The notes under the pieces were generated by a model, which had not been told where the DNA came from, ran no database searches, and was given only the letters and a program-made list of their open reading frames with translations. Source: Cloeon dipterum (taxonomy: Eukaryota; Arthropoda; Insecta; Ephemeroptera; Baetidae). Taken from it: DNA of 64,000 nt. A program made the position numbers and the translations under genes. Positions within the stretch are counted from its first letter, which is position 1. The number at the start of each line of letters is the position of its first letter. Positions 36,026 through 47,000 of this stretch are shown piece by piece. The stretch is from positions 12,466,545-12,530,544 of the forward strand of contig NC_088790.1 in the NCBI RefSeq assembly GCF_949628265.1, written 5' to 3'.

Positions 36026-38500
36026 TCAGTTTGTCTCGTAGCTTGTGAGAAGGGCTGCGTCGACAGGCTCGAGACAAGAAGGACACACGAAAGACCGCAT
36101 CAGCCAACTGTTGATGCACTCGATGTGATACGTGTGCATACAGGGAAGGTAGCGCACGCCCTCACCCAGGCTGAACTCCATCATGCATATCACACACCTG
36201 AAATCACAAGAAAACGAGTGTTTATGTGAGGTAAAATTGTTTGAGTGGTATTTAATTTTAAATTTGCTTCTTTTAATTTCTTAAATTCTCTGCGTGTCTT
36301 TTTCTTTTTTCCATTTTAAAAATATTTAACTATATAAAATAGATAATAGTTGGTGGTTAAAACCACTTGCTGCCATTTTCAGAAGAAAATAAACATAATT
36401 TTGTTGAGATGTGCCAGTTTAAGAGAATTTTATTTTTAGGAGGACATTCACTGTGCTCCTGTCCAGAGAATAATTATATATTTATCTATTTTAAATAATT
36501 ATTGTTTGTTTCTGTTATGTTGGCAGTTGAAGTCAGTGCAGAATAACGATAATAAAATTGCTCTTTTATGAGAGCTGAATAATTTATCGTCTCTCGTCAA
36601 GTTTGTTGAAAAACTGGTATTCAAATCATTTCAAAAGACCACACTGTACTTTTTTTGATGAGAATAAAAATCTATGAATATTAAGGCTGATCTTAATGAT
36701 AACTTGGTAAATTGGATTCAAACTAATCTACCGTCCAAAATTAATTCTACTTTTAAAAATATAATAAATTCCCAACATCCAATTTCAGATCTCGGTAAAC
36801 AAAAATTTAGCATTTTATCAATGACTTATTTTGAAGAAATTCTCTGACATACCTTGTTTGATTTTTAAATAATTTATTTCGTGCAATAATCGACTAGAAT
36901 TTTAACGTTCTTATTTTCAACTGAAATTAATGAAAGAGACTTCCACCATCCCAAATTTTGCTTTTAAAAACAAGCAACATTTATTAGCAGATTTTCAACT
37001 ATAAATAATTAAAAATTAAGGTTGATTTTTCATCGCAACTCAATATCTTGGATTTGAAAATGACTAATGAGAAACACATACTCTCTGTTTTTCCGACAGC
37101 CATCATACGATCCTGTCGGAAGGTGTTGAATGAGACCAACACGCTTGGCCATCTTTACCAGCTCCTCTTCTTCAGGGTTCTCAGTCAACCGAAGTCGTGG
37201 ACTCTGGTATTTCTTTGGAGGGTAGTTCAGTGGCATTGTTTCCTGCAATCAAAACGGACATTTTCAATTACTATCACTCATTCACTTGAGGATTTATTTC
37301 ACAAGAAAAAACCTTTCAAACGCGTGGTTTCTGTCACGCTTGGTTGTGTAAATAAAGTAAAAACAAACAAAGTGAGTGTTATCATTGGATACCCTTCTGA
37401 TATTTACTAACTAAATGGAATAACATTGTTCTACTCATAGATAATTTTTATCGCAATAGCTTGATTGACCTTTGCCATCGAAGTTATAAACAGAAACACG
37501 TTCTCTGTTGAACCGTTTATCCACTCACTGACAATACTTTCAAAGGGGTTGAAAAACGTTTTGCCTAAGTTTTTTTTGCTCTTTTAATCCCTGTCCGAGG
37601 ACCGGAGGACCGGGAAGGGCGCGCACTGCAATAGCACGAATGCTGAAACCCGGGTCCCAATAACACCGCGAACGGATAACATGGGCGCACCAGGCCGCAC
37701 AGGGACCCAGCCCACTCAAGGGCCACTTGCCTCCGCACCGAGGACTGCATTGAAACGCTAGACATTCGTCCCGTGAAGCCAAATCACGCATGCTGGAAAG
37801 GTGCAAACCAGCAAGTAGCGACTCGGCGCCGGTGCGCCTCCCAGCCCGTTGAGCAATTTTTTATTTTATTAGTTATATCTTTTTTAAAAACTATTTTAAA
37901 AAAACTAAAAAATATTTTTCACTTCCAATACCTTTAGCCATTCAAGGAGAGAAATGATAGTACGAAGAGCGAAAATTCACCTAGTTATTAAAATCTATTT
38001 TATGAAATATATTTGAAATTTAATAACTCTAGCTCAAGATAGAAATTAAATTTAGCTTTTAATCATTGTCAGTACCAGAAGAGGAATATCAAAACAGTGC
38101 CTTGTAGAAAAAGAAGACATTTTTACGCACGGTGCACAGTACCCGCAAAGTGCAAAGGGCAAAGAATCCAAAATTTATGTTTAATTTCACAGCTCGCGGT
38201 CAAGTCTTCTGTAAATTTCGGGCTCACCAAAAATCCTTGGTAGTCGCTGTGAGAGTCGAGTGAGCTGAAGTCGTCCATCATGTCCGAGGGTCGGATGACG
38301 TAGGTACAGGGCAGCAACTGGTAGTCTCTGTAGGTGAAGTGCTCGAGCCAGCAGCTGCTGGGACCCTGCTGGGCCTCCTCCTTCACCATCTCGGTGGTCT
38401 CCTTGGCCTCATCCTGCAGCTCGGGCTCCTCGGCGGCCGAGAATGGGAGCTGCTGCCACAGGTCGGCACTCGGTTCGACCATCGGGACGCTGCTGGTCAT
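36026..38500 (-). CDS. RNF11-like RING-H2 E3 ubiquitin ligase
   Basis: Three exons join in phase on the minus strand: 38228-38500 (start uncertain), 37082-37242 and 36026-36197, about 201 residues if translation starts at 38500. The C-terminal half is clearly RNF11: KRVGLIQHLPTGSYDG, then the C3H2C3 RING from CVICMMEF through LPCMHTYH to CPSCLEPVDAALLTSYETN. Known role: an adaptor-type E3 on endosomes that works with NEDD4-family ligases and A20. Exon 1 gives DDFSSLDSHSD, which resembles DDISLLHESQSD of RNF11 (from memory). However, there is no MGNC myristoylation start, and the PPxY motif is replaced by YPPKKY. The frame stays open 5' of 38500 to about 38713 with no other ATG, so a further 5' exon is possible. 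Confidence 0.8.
37243..38227 (-). other. RNF11-like intron 1
   Basis: The intron runs between the GTGAGC donor at 38227 and the acceptor at 37243-37244. It contains the dispersed repeat at 37570-37852; the remainder is AT-rich without other features. Confidence 0.6.
37570..37852 (-). repeat. Retroposon-like dispersed repeat, copy 1
   Basis: Read on the minus strand, the unit runs from about 37852 to an A-rich tail at 37578-37570. The part 37570-37800 is nearly identical to 42258-42482. This copy has an extra roughly 50 bases at its 5' end, so the other copy looks 5'-truncated, as is usual for retroposition. It is GC-rich against an AT-rich background and lies in the intron between RNF11-like exons 1 and 2. 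I could not assign it to a SINE or LINE family. Confidence 0.75.
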
Positions 38501-39228
38501 CAAACCATCGAAGGTCGCTGAATTGCGACGCACACCTCTGTTGCCAACCGGGCCCCGAGCGGCCCTGACAGTCGTCTCGACGGAGCCGACGCCAACGCCG
38601 TGTCCGCACGCGCTGTCCGAATTCCAATACGAACTGTCCGGGCAGGCCTCGTCTGCTGCGGGGTGCGTTGAAGAAAGTGAGATTCTCTTGGCTGCTTCCT
38701 GGTTTTCGCTCGTCACTCAGCTGTGCCTTTGTTGATCCAATCCTCCCCACTACTGGTTTTTGCTTTACTTCGCTGCTGTTCGCTGCCGCTGCACAAACCA
38801 TGTAATGAGGTGTTGCAGCGCCATCATCTGCTTTCTGTTCTTTTTTAAACGATTTAGGCGCGAGAAAGGTCATCAGAACCCCAAAAATGTTCCAAATAAT
38901 GACTGTTTCTTTGGTTTTACATAAAATCTTAGCGCTATTTCTCTTGAAATGAACTATAAAGTACAATAAAAATTATGAAATTTTATAGATTATAATATAA
39001 TATATTACATAAATAGTAGTTATTTATATTTTGAAAAATGTTAATAAGAAAATTTCAAATAATTGACATATATATTGCAAAAATACAAACAGGTTAAAAA
39101 TTTGGACAAGTTAGAAGGCAGCCGTCTGCCTCATCCTAGTCACCCTCCTCAACATTATGTTGTAAATGTATGGCAGTGGCAGTGACAGTGACAGTAAAGG
39201 TTGTCATTATCATGCTACTATATGCCAC
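38501..39228. other. Upstream part of the RNF11-like gene and AT-rich spacer
   Basis: From 38501 to about 38830 the sequence is GC-richer and still coding-like on the minus strand in two frames. One carries RRNSATFDG, continuous with the RNF11-like exon. The other carries MVCAAAANSSEVKQKP and starts at an ATG near 38797. An unseen intron or a separate 5' exon may join them. The rest up to the transposon is AT-rich with no feature. Confidence 0.35.
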
Positions 39229-39236
39229 CAACATGC
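39229..39236. repeat. Target-site duplication, left copy
   Basis: CAACATGC, identical to 40595-40602 on the other side of the hAT element. Confidence 0.9.
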
Positions 39237-40594
39237 TAGGGTTGGCAATATCAATATCGATATATCAAAAAAATTTGATATGTCAAATATCATATCAGTT
39301 ATCATGGCTGATATTTGATATATCATATCAGGCTGATATTGATATCTAAGTCGGATATCAAGGTTGATATTAGTTGACATTTTTGACCGACAGATGGCAT
39401 TTTTCATGCCGGTTTTCGCATAAAAGTTTAGGATCAAACTGTACTTTCCGTCCCCAAACATGGGCGTAACCGATATTGAAGTTTTCGCAATGCACAAAGG
39501 CGCGAAAAATGTCTCAGCTGATCGATCACAGATGATCTCTCAGCTGTGGTCAGCTTATAGTAGCTTTTGTGTTGAATGAAAATTAAATTAAATTGTTTGT
39601 AAACAATGGTCAGCAACGTCAGGTAGGTCAGGTAAAACCCTGACAACAATAAAGGCCACCCACGCCAGCTGATCGGTCACAGATGACCTCTGTCAGCTGG
39701 CAGTACCACATTTATTTTACTTGTTGAATTAAAATGATAATATGTAACAAATTGTTTGTAAACAATGATTTTAGATTTCAATGGTGAATAATTAAGAACT
39801 TATTGTAACTAATCCAATCAAAATGTGTACAAATAGCGCAAATAATATTGCGAAAATTGCTCTGATGATGGCATAGCCCCAAATTAAAAATTGAAATACT
39901 TAATACAAAACAGCTGCTACGGTTTAAAGTAATTTCATTCTGATTTCTCTTATGTGTATCTATTAAACTCAATTATTTATTACCAGATAAAGGTTGAAAA
40001 GCACATTATGATGTGGAGAAAAACACCCCAATATTTTAATTTGAAGAAAAATTGACGCTCTCACATTATCAGCTGATATGTAAACATCAAACTCAAAAAT
40101 TAATTTTAAATGGCACAATTAAATTATAATATTTTATTTATTACCTAATAATAGCTATTAATTAATTAATTAGACACCCATGTGGCGGGTAGGGGGGAAG
40201 GGAAAGCAGCCAGATGCAAATTTTGGCGCCATATGGTGGGATCCGACACACCCCCTTCTCAAACATCTGTTTTAAAGGCGCGCAACATTTAAATTATTTG
40301 AATACTCATCCCATATGCCTGCGGAAAACCGCCATTTTTCAAATGTTTTCTTATTTAACCGATATTTATGATAAAACCGGTGAAAAATGCTTAAAAAATC
40401 GGTTTTTAAGCCTTAAAAATAGCCATATCCGGTTTCGGTTCATCCGGCAGCCATTTTTTGATCATCTGGAAATATCATCGTTGATATATCAAATTTTGAT
40501 ATTTTTTCGCTGATATATCAGTGATATTGATATTTCAAATATCATATCAAATATCGATAATTGATATTGTTTTTTTCACAAAGTCACAACCCTA
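39237..40594. mobile_element. Non-autonomous hAT-type DNA transposon (1,358 bp)
   Basis: The element begins TAGGGTTG at 39237 and ends with the exact complement CAACCCTA at 40594. It is flanked on both sides by the same 8 bases, CAACATGC (39229-39236 and 40595-40602), the length that hAT transposases duplicate. The first and last roughly 150 bases are filled with TGATATATCA-like palindromic words. An imperfect direct repeat of about 100 bp lies inside, near 39515-39610 and 39666-39769. No transposase frame is present, so it needs a transposase in trans. The intact target duplication suggests a recent insertion. Confidence 0.9.
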
Positions 40595-40602
40595 CAACAT
40601 GC
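40595..40602. repeat. Target-site duplication, right copy
   Basis: CAACATGC, identical to 39229-39236. Confidence 0.9.
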
Positions 40603-40619
40603 ATAAGGTTTATTAATTT

Positions 40620-40862
40620 TCTTAATTTTATGATCGCACGCATTCCTCCACTATCTTTCTTTCCCTCGTCGTCGACGATCTGTGATTGGTTATAGTTGCG
40701 CTCTTCGCAGTCGCTAATTGGCGGAGAGAAATTTCTCTTCATATTATGCAATATGTAATAATGGAATGGTTATTAGCGGTTATTAGCATTGTATATAATT
40801 ATGTACATTTGAGGGTTTAGGATTAACACACTAACTAACTCGATTTAATTATTGAGAAAGTC
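40620..40862 (+). promoter_or_regulatory. Upstream region of the BED-finger gene
   Basis: Two CCAAT-type words occur here, GATTGGTTATAG at about 40685 and CTAATTGGCGG at about 40713. They are followed by a T/C-rich and then AT-rich leader to the ATG at 40863. Promoter role is inferred from position. Confidence 0.4.
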
Positions 40863-41755
40863 ATGTCTAACAGAGGTCGTAAACGTGACTCTTGCTGGCT
40901 AGAGGTGGCTGAGAAACCTGACCCTTCGGAACCTGGCAAGAAAAATTTCTTCTGCAAAAGTTGCGATGAAAGAGTCAGCGGCAGGTCTGAAAGAATTAGA
41001 TCCCACCTACAGAGATGCAGAAAATACAAAAAATTGGCATTGAAATCATCAAGAGGATCAGCGTCTGATTCCAAGAAAGATGAAGAGGCTGTGCCGGCCA
41101 CGGCTGCAAATGCAAACAGGATTAAACAAGGAACAAGTCAGATGCAATTAGATAATTTCGTTGTGAAAACCACTGAAAACACCAAAAAGGTAGGATATAT
41201 CCTTATATGTACATATGCTTAGTGTTAATATTTAATATGTCGGGGAAATAGATGTATAAGAAAAATCTTTAAAATTATGCACGCACATTTTATTATTTAA
41301 CAAATCTGGGATATTACGGTTAAAAGTTAGTTTATGCCGGGTTACACATCCCGACATCCCGCCCCGCCAGTTCTTATGAGAATCCTATGTAAAAGTAGGG
41401 GCGGCGAAAACTGACTTTTCCGACTTTTCCATACATATATTTATGTAACTTGAATGCTCAGAAAAGTGAATTTATGTGTATGTACATGTATGTATGTATG
41501 TGTACATATGTACACTAAATATCGCACACTGAATCTTAAAAGTAGAGTAGAGAAAAACAACTCTATAATATTATGTACATATTATCCCATTTTCAGGAGC
41601 TTGATACTCTCGTTGCTAAGTTCATCTTTAAAAATAGAATTGCGGTTGCCGCTGCAAACTCCGCAAGCTACCAATCACTATTAAAAATGCTGCGACCTGG
41701 TTACTCTCCTCCATCAGCCTCGCAGCTCGCAGCTCTCAGGAAGTCTTCTAAATAG
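40863..41755 (+). CDS. Short BED zinc-finger protein derived from a hAT transposase, no catalytic domain
   Basis: Two exons, 40863-41189 and 41597-41755, join in phase 0 with good GTAGGA and TTTTCAG sites, giving 161 residues. Residues about 1-60 form a BED-type finger: W at the start (DSCWLEVAE), then FFCKSCDE and HLQRCRKYKK, that is Cys-x2-Cys followed by His/Cys ligands. Residues about 95-161 match the segment that follows the finger in hAT transposases (DNFVVKTTENTKKELDTLV, then LLKMLRPGYSPPS). A stop codon comes before any RNase H-like catalytic core. An AATAAA at 41830-41835 ends the unit. Such a protein could bind DNA and dimerise but not transpose. It is either a domesticated fragment or a decayed transposon gene; clean splicing and open frames favour a living gene. 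Confidence 0.7.
41190..41596 (+). other. Intron of the BED-finger gene
   Basis: A 407-bp intron containing a TATG/TGTACA-rich simple stretch at about 41475-41515. Nothing else was recognised. Confidence 0.6.
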
Positions 41756-42257
41756 TGCCGCAGCAAGAAGCAGACAAGAGCAGACATGGAGCTGGACCAA
41801 AAGTCAGAAAATAATTGAACAGCCATTGAAATAAAATTGCATTATTAAAGTTCCATGCAAATAAATTAGTGCTAGATAAATTTGTTGATATTCTTTCAGT
41901 ATAAGATTTTATGATCACAACACTGGCCACCCGTACAATGTTGAAAAATTTATCATACCATTTCAATAATAATTATTGTATTTTTCTCCTATTTAAAAGG
42001 TTCTCAATACTTAAAAAATTATGAAAAATTTTAAAACGCATACTTCTAAATGCGTGAATCTATGAATAAAATTTAATTTGGATGATGTGGGTGTACGGAA
42101 AGAGATCTAGGAGTTAACAAATTTAAAATGATTCCAGATATTATGATAAATAAACATTGCTAGCAAAAATTCCTTGACTCTTTGTGTTATGGAATACAAT
42201 GAAATACAAAATAGAAGCACCACACATTGTAATGTGTAAATCCTCATTATACAATAA
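41756..42257. other. Spacer between the BED-finger gene and the dispersed repeat
   Basis: AT-rich. It holds the BED-finger 3' UTR and its AATAAA at 41830-41835. No other feature. Confidence 0.5.
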
Positions 42258-42482
42258 TTTTTTTTTTTGCTTTTTTATCCCTGTCAGAGGACCGTGAAGG
42301 GGGCGCACTGCACTAGCACGAATGCTGAAACCCGGGTCCCAATAACACCGCGAACGGATAACATGGGCGCACCAGGCCGCACAGGGACCCAGCCCACTCA
42401 AGGGCCACTTGCCTCCGCACCAAGGACTGCATTGAAACGCTAGACATTCGTCCCGTGAAGCCAAATCACGCATGCTGGAAAG
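42258..42482 (-). repeat. Retroposon-like dispersed repeat, copy 2
   Basis: Nearly identical to 37570-37800, in the same orientation, 4.7 kb away. By eye it differs by a handful of substitutions and lacks about 8 bases near its A-rich end, where copy 1 has a doubled GAGGACCG. It ends at CATGCTGGAAAG, while copy 1 continues for about 50 bases. It lies just beyond the 3' end of TMEM60. No clear target duplication was found. Confidence 0.8.
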
Positions 42483-42591
42483 CATCCGTGATTAAGCAAT
42501 CCCCATCACAACGAGAAGATGTAAATTACACATTGATCATATCAAGAGCATTATAAACTTTATTTTCCAAAAGTCCAGTATATTCACTGCT

Positions 42592-43011
42592 TCACATGTC
42601 TGAGGGATCGTGATAGCGAAGGCGGCCCCTGACTAGCACATAGAGAACGTCCAAGCTTCCAAGGGAGAGCAAACAAATCAGGGGCGTCAGGACGTAGAAC
42701 AACCTCATCCTATCTTTGACGCTACTGTCCTGGTAGACGCACAAGAGTACTTGAAATGACACTTTGAGGGCCCAGGCCAGCAGGTACCACAGTTTGCGCT
42801 GTATGGGGATGTTGCTGACAACTCTACCGCCCTTGAGATGCTGCGCTATCTGGTACAGGATGTACAGCAACAGGATGCTGTCGTAGATCCAGATCGGCAC
42901 GAACACGACGAACCAGCTCCACTGCGTTTTTGAGTCGACTCTCAGCGCCACGAAGACCAGGAACAGCATCACCAGCAGCCATGTGAAAAGGGCCCGGTGG
43001 ATCACGGCCAT
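42592..43011 (-). CDS. TMEM60: Transmembrane protein 60 (TMEM60/TMEM185 family)
   Basis: A single coding exon of 139 residues. Four hydrophobic segments are evident at about residues 7-26, 31-52, 72-95 and 105-128. The family resemblance is in LFTWLLVMLFLVFVALRVD, WSWFVVFVPIWIYDSILLL and KLWYLLAWALKVSFQVLLC, compared from memory with human TWLFTLLFLIMLVLKLD and WNWFLIFIPVWIFDTILLV. Its molecular role is not established in any animal that I know of. A polyadenylation signal (TTTATT on the plus strand) lies at 42559-42564, 28 bases beyond the stop. A 5' UTR intron is likely: an acceptor-like TTGATTTCAG reads on the minus strand just before 43093, and a donor-like GCA|GTAAGC lies near 43520. Confidence 0.86.
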   Translation of the reverse strand: MAVIHRALFTWLLVMLFLVFVALRVDSKTQWSWFVVFVPIWIYDSILLLYILYQIAQHLKGGRVVSNIPIQRKLWYLLAWALKVSFQVLLCVYQDSSVKDRMRLFYVLTPLICLLSLGSLDVLYVLVRGRLRYHDPSDM

Positions 43012-44045
43012 TGCTGTAGTATCTTTCGTTTCTTTACATCCTCAATGTCCAAAAACCCTGAGAGAGGTCTCAGGACAAATTCATTCTATATGTCTGAAAT
43101 CAAATGAAGTTTGAGGTTAAATATTATAAAATTGAATGAAAAATATTTTATTACATTAACGGAAATTCTTTCTAAATTTCTTCGTAACCCTGGAGGAAAA
43201 TTGTATCAGAAATCATGCATCATATATGTATATCTAAAGGCCATATTTTTACTCTGGTAAATTTTCCCCTTTATTGTCAAGTCAGTTGATGGTTTAAATG
43301 AACTAGAAATGATCATATGTAATCTACTCCTATGATACTCAGGACCTCAAAAAGTGATTCATAATTATTTATAGCAATAAAAATCTCAAAAAACTGTTGT
43401 ATTTAATTGTTTTCCTCGTTACATTTTTTTCGTGAAAGCAGATTAACAGGTCAGTAAGATTTTTAAATTATGTCTTTAATTATATAATTGATCTTCATTT
43501 TGACTCACTCTCTGCTTACTGCCCGTAATTTAAAAGGATCGAGGCCTCGAATGTTGACGTACAATTCGACTTTCACCCCTTCGAGTGGCGTCGCAGCTGA
43601 TGGCCACGCCCCCTTACACTCTTTTCGTCTATCGTAGGTCGTTTCGTCACTCGCGGAGTCAACACATTGCAAGATTGACCGTCGCATTTGGCCGCATTTT
43701 CAAGAGTCAGCTGAAATTGTATCTGAAAACTCTGCTCGCCATCATGCTGTGCTACTTCAGCGATTGCTAATCGTCAGTGCGCAAAACATGCGACGATTGG
43801 CGAAGGACGTGTGGTGCTAAAATCTGACTCAGACGTTAGTGTCTATTTCACATGTAAACAATACTGAGGGCAGGAGGTCTTGTTGCCTTTGAGCCGTGAG
43901 GGTCATAGTGCGATAACAAAATAATGCTGCCCCTCCAACGTACATAAATCGTTCAGTATGTGACCATGTCTGATTTTATTTGTCATTGGATTGCTCACTT
44001 GGTCGCATCATGTTTTTCAGGCGCCGATACAGAGGCGGCAACAGG
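43012..44045. promoter_or_regulatory. Bidirectional promoter region of TMEM60 and SZT2
   Basis: The two start codons point away from each other about 1 kb apart. The GC-richer core at 43540-43900 is the likely shared promoter. TMEM60 would use a non-coding exon on the left. SZT2 would use a leader joined to the acceptor TGTTTTTCAG at 44020, 26 bases before its ATG. No TATA box was seen. Confidence 0.5.
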
Positions 44046-47000
44046 ATGGACGACGGCGCAACGGGCGCCGTCGACGACTGGGCGGCCTCCCAGGAGCCGC
44101 TCACCGCCGACCAAGTGTACATCCTCATGAAGAAGGACTACCGCATTTCGAGAAACGTCAGGGCGCAGTGGTTCATTGACAACCTCAACAGGACCGTCAC
44201 CCTGGACTCAAACAAGAATGATGTAATTTATAGAATTTTTCTAAGCAATTACCTAATGATGATTTAAAACAAAATGCGATACAGATCGAAGAAAGTAAAT
44301 TAATAATTATGATTGCCCTTTGAGTTTTTATTAATCTCAACGTCATGCAAATATTAATCTCTTTCCTTTTTCGCAATTTAAACGCGATGAGTTTTTAAAA
44401 CTGAAAAATTGAAAATTAGATTATAATTTTGTCGACCCCAGGAATGAGAATAAACAACAATTAAATATTTGTATAAGCAAAGATATTATGAAGCAAAAGT
44501 ATGTTTCAAATAAGTGGTGTTAATTAAATCACAATATGGGTTAGAATTTCAGTATTTTCTCTTGACCATCTTGGTTTGCCGCCTTGAAGTTAAAATGAAG
44601 CAGTTGGAAAACTTGAAAATTTGATTTTCATTTTTAACAAAATCAATATTAGAGAGTAAAAACTGGATTATATTATATTTTATCAATTCAAATCATTTTT
44701 AACGTGATTGCGTTTAAATTATTCTTTCTAACATGTCCCCCGATTTTTTTGTTATTGCTTAATTATTAATTTTAAGTTGAAATCAATTGTGCTGAGAAAT
44801 GAGTGCAGTCATACGTTTTATGCATGCGTTGATTCCGAATTTTCTGCAGCTTTTACTGTCAAATGAATTTAATTTTCAATTCAATGTACTGCTTAAGCAA
44901 GGTCTGTGATGCTAAAATAGCTGCTGTACTATCGAAATATTTTCTCTCTCTTCAAATTCGCTCGTAGTCACCTTTCCATTGTCAATTCCGCATGAAGTCG
45001 GACCTTTTCATAACTTCTAAGATTTCTTAAAATTGCCCGAGTCTGTTTCTTTGTAATTTTTCCAAACGAATTTTCTCAAGACTGAGAAAATAAAACAAGA
45101 AAGATCCGTATTTGTCAGATATGGTTAATGGTCCTAATGGAAAATATAAAAATCAGTTTCAACATATACCAGCTGATAGTTTGAAAGTACTTCAAATTTT
45201 TATTATTTATTTTTATTATCTATTTTAACATTTAGCGATATTAGTTATTGCAGTTTTAAGAAATGTTTTGCACTCAAAATATTTGCCAAGAACTTTCAAA
45301 CGAATAATTTGCCTTTGTTGATGTGATTTCAATGATATTTTGTTTCTGACTGTACTACCATTATATGAAGTAAGCAGCTACTAAACACTTCTTGAAAAGT
45401 TCTCTCTTCATTTAGATATTTACTGTTACAGGAATTGATTGTTTTGTCTATTGTGCCATTGGACCCGCCAAAATGTTGGACGGTCGAAAAAAGTCATCTT
45501 TGTAAATACGTTATCACCGCTGCAACACGGGTAATTTTTCTGGCTGAAAAATACCGCATGGTTTACTGCCTCGACATCAGTCCTTCGCTCTCTGCAGTAG
45601 TAAGATATTTTCAATCAATTTCGTCGCTCTTTAATTAACAAAATCTCTTCAGGATATTCAAATGGGTGAGGTAATGCTCGACTGTCTTGTATCTTCAGTG
45701 AAAGCAAGTCTTGAGGCCGTTTCATGCAAGGTAACGTTAGGAAACACAAATTTTATAAAATCTGATGAATTGTTTTGGTCTAAATATCAGTTCACAATTC
45801 CTGGTTCGACGAAAGTCTTCCAGCCAGATGTGTACGCGACGATTATCGCGCACACACCCTTCTTCACCTCACCAGCGCAACAGGTTCTAGTCCAGGGATG
45901 GCAAGTTACCCCACAAAACCTTCCACAGTTGCTGATTATTCTGGAGAAGCAATTGCAAGAGCTTGAAGGAAAGGTTGCTGAGGTTTCCGGAATCGCCCAG
46001 GCACAGCTTGACGCTCTCAGAGTAAGGAATGGTCGCTTCTTTGACTGGCACAATGCTAAGTGAGATCTTGAAACAGGCTGAGTCAGAGAAGTTGGTCGGA
46101 GGATTGTTCGAAGAGTCTCTGCCGCCTATGAGTGCTGAGAATCCTATGGTCAGTCCTGACACTGGCTTCATCAACATGCTGCGCTTTGGAATGCTCGCTC
46201 TCAAGTTGTTACCAGACAGCAGTTCAGCTAGTGAGTCAAAACGATGAAAAATACTAACATTTTTCCTGGCAATGCATTCATAAAGAAAATAATTTCATAC
46301 TTTTTTTCTGATAGTGCATTAATCAGAATTAATTTTTTGAAAATTTTAGACCATTTGAATTTTTATATGTACGCGCTAAAAACTTGATGGGCACCAAAAT
46401 GAGCATGAAGCTCTTGAATTGAAAAGACTAATGAGCCACACACCATGCTTATAACCACTTATATTGCTATTAACATATTAACTGTCAAAAATTGTATTAG
46501 ACATATTTTTTAAACTCTAAATTGTCCATTGATTGAATATCTAAAATGCAACTGTTAAACATTTTAGAGACTCACAATCAATTCACCAATTGTGGATGCC
46601 CCTTAGTGTTTGAAGCCACGAATAGGTGATGCAATTGGTTAATTTTGGTTTTATGCACTTCTGCTGCGATTTAAGACCCAATCCTTCTATTATGAGGAAA
46701 TTATTGATAAATCTTAAGTTTGTTTAGATATTTAAAATATAAAAATAATTGAATACAGTTCTATAATTTAAATCTATTTAAGCAATAATGTTTTCTCCAT
46801 TTTCCAGACATAATTGTGGTGACGGACGGCATCATAAACATTCCGGACGTAAACATTTTTGACTCGGTGCTGTCGCAACTGCGCAGTAGCACTGTTTGCT
46901 GCTCATTCCTCCAAGTTGCAGGCTCCTTCCACCCTAACTGCTGCAAAGGGTTCGTGCCATACACTGAGCTAATGCATTTTCTGGCCTCAGCCACCCAGGG

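Noticed and set aside
38334-38735. 133-codon plus-strand frame
   Set aside because: Antisense shadow of the RNF11-like first exon.
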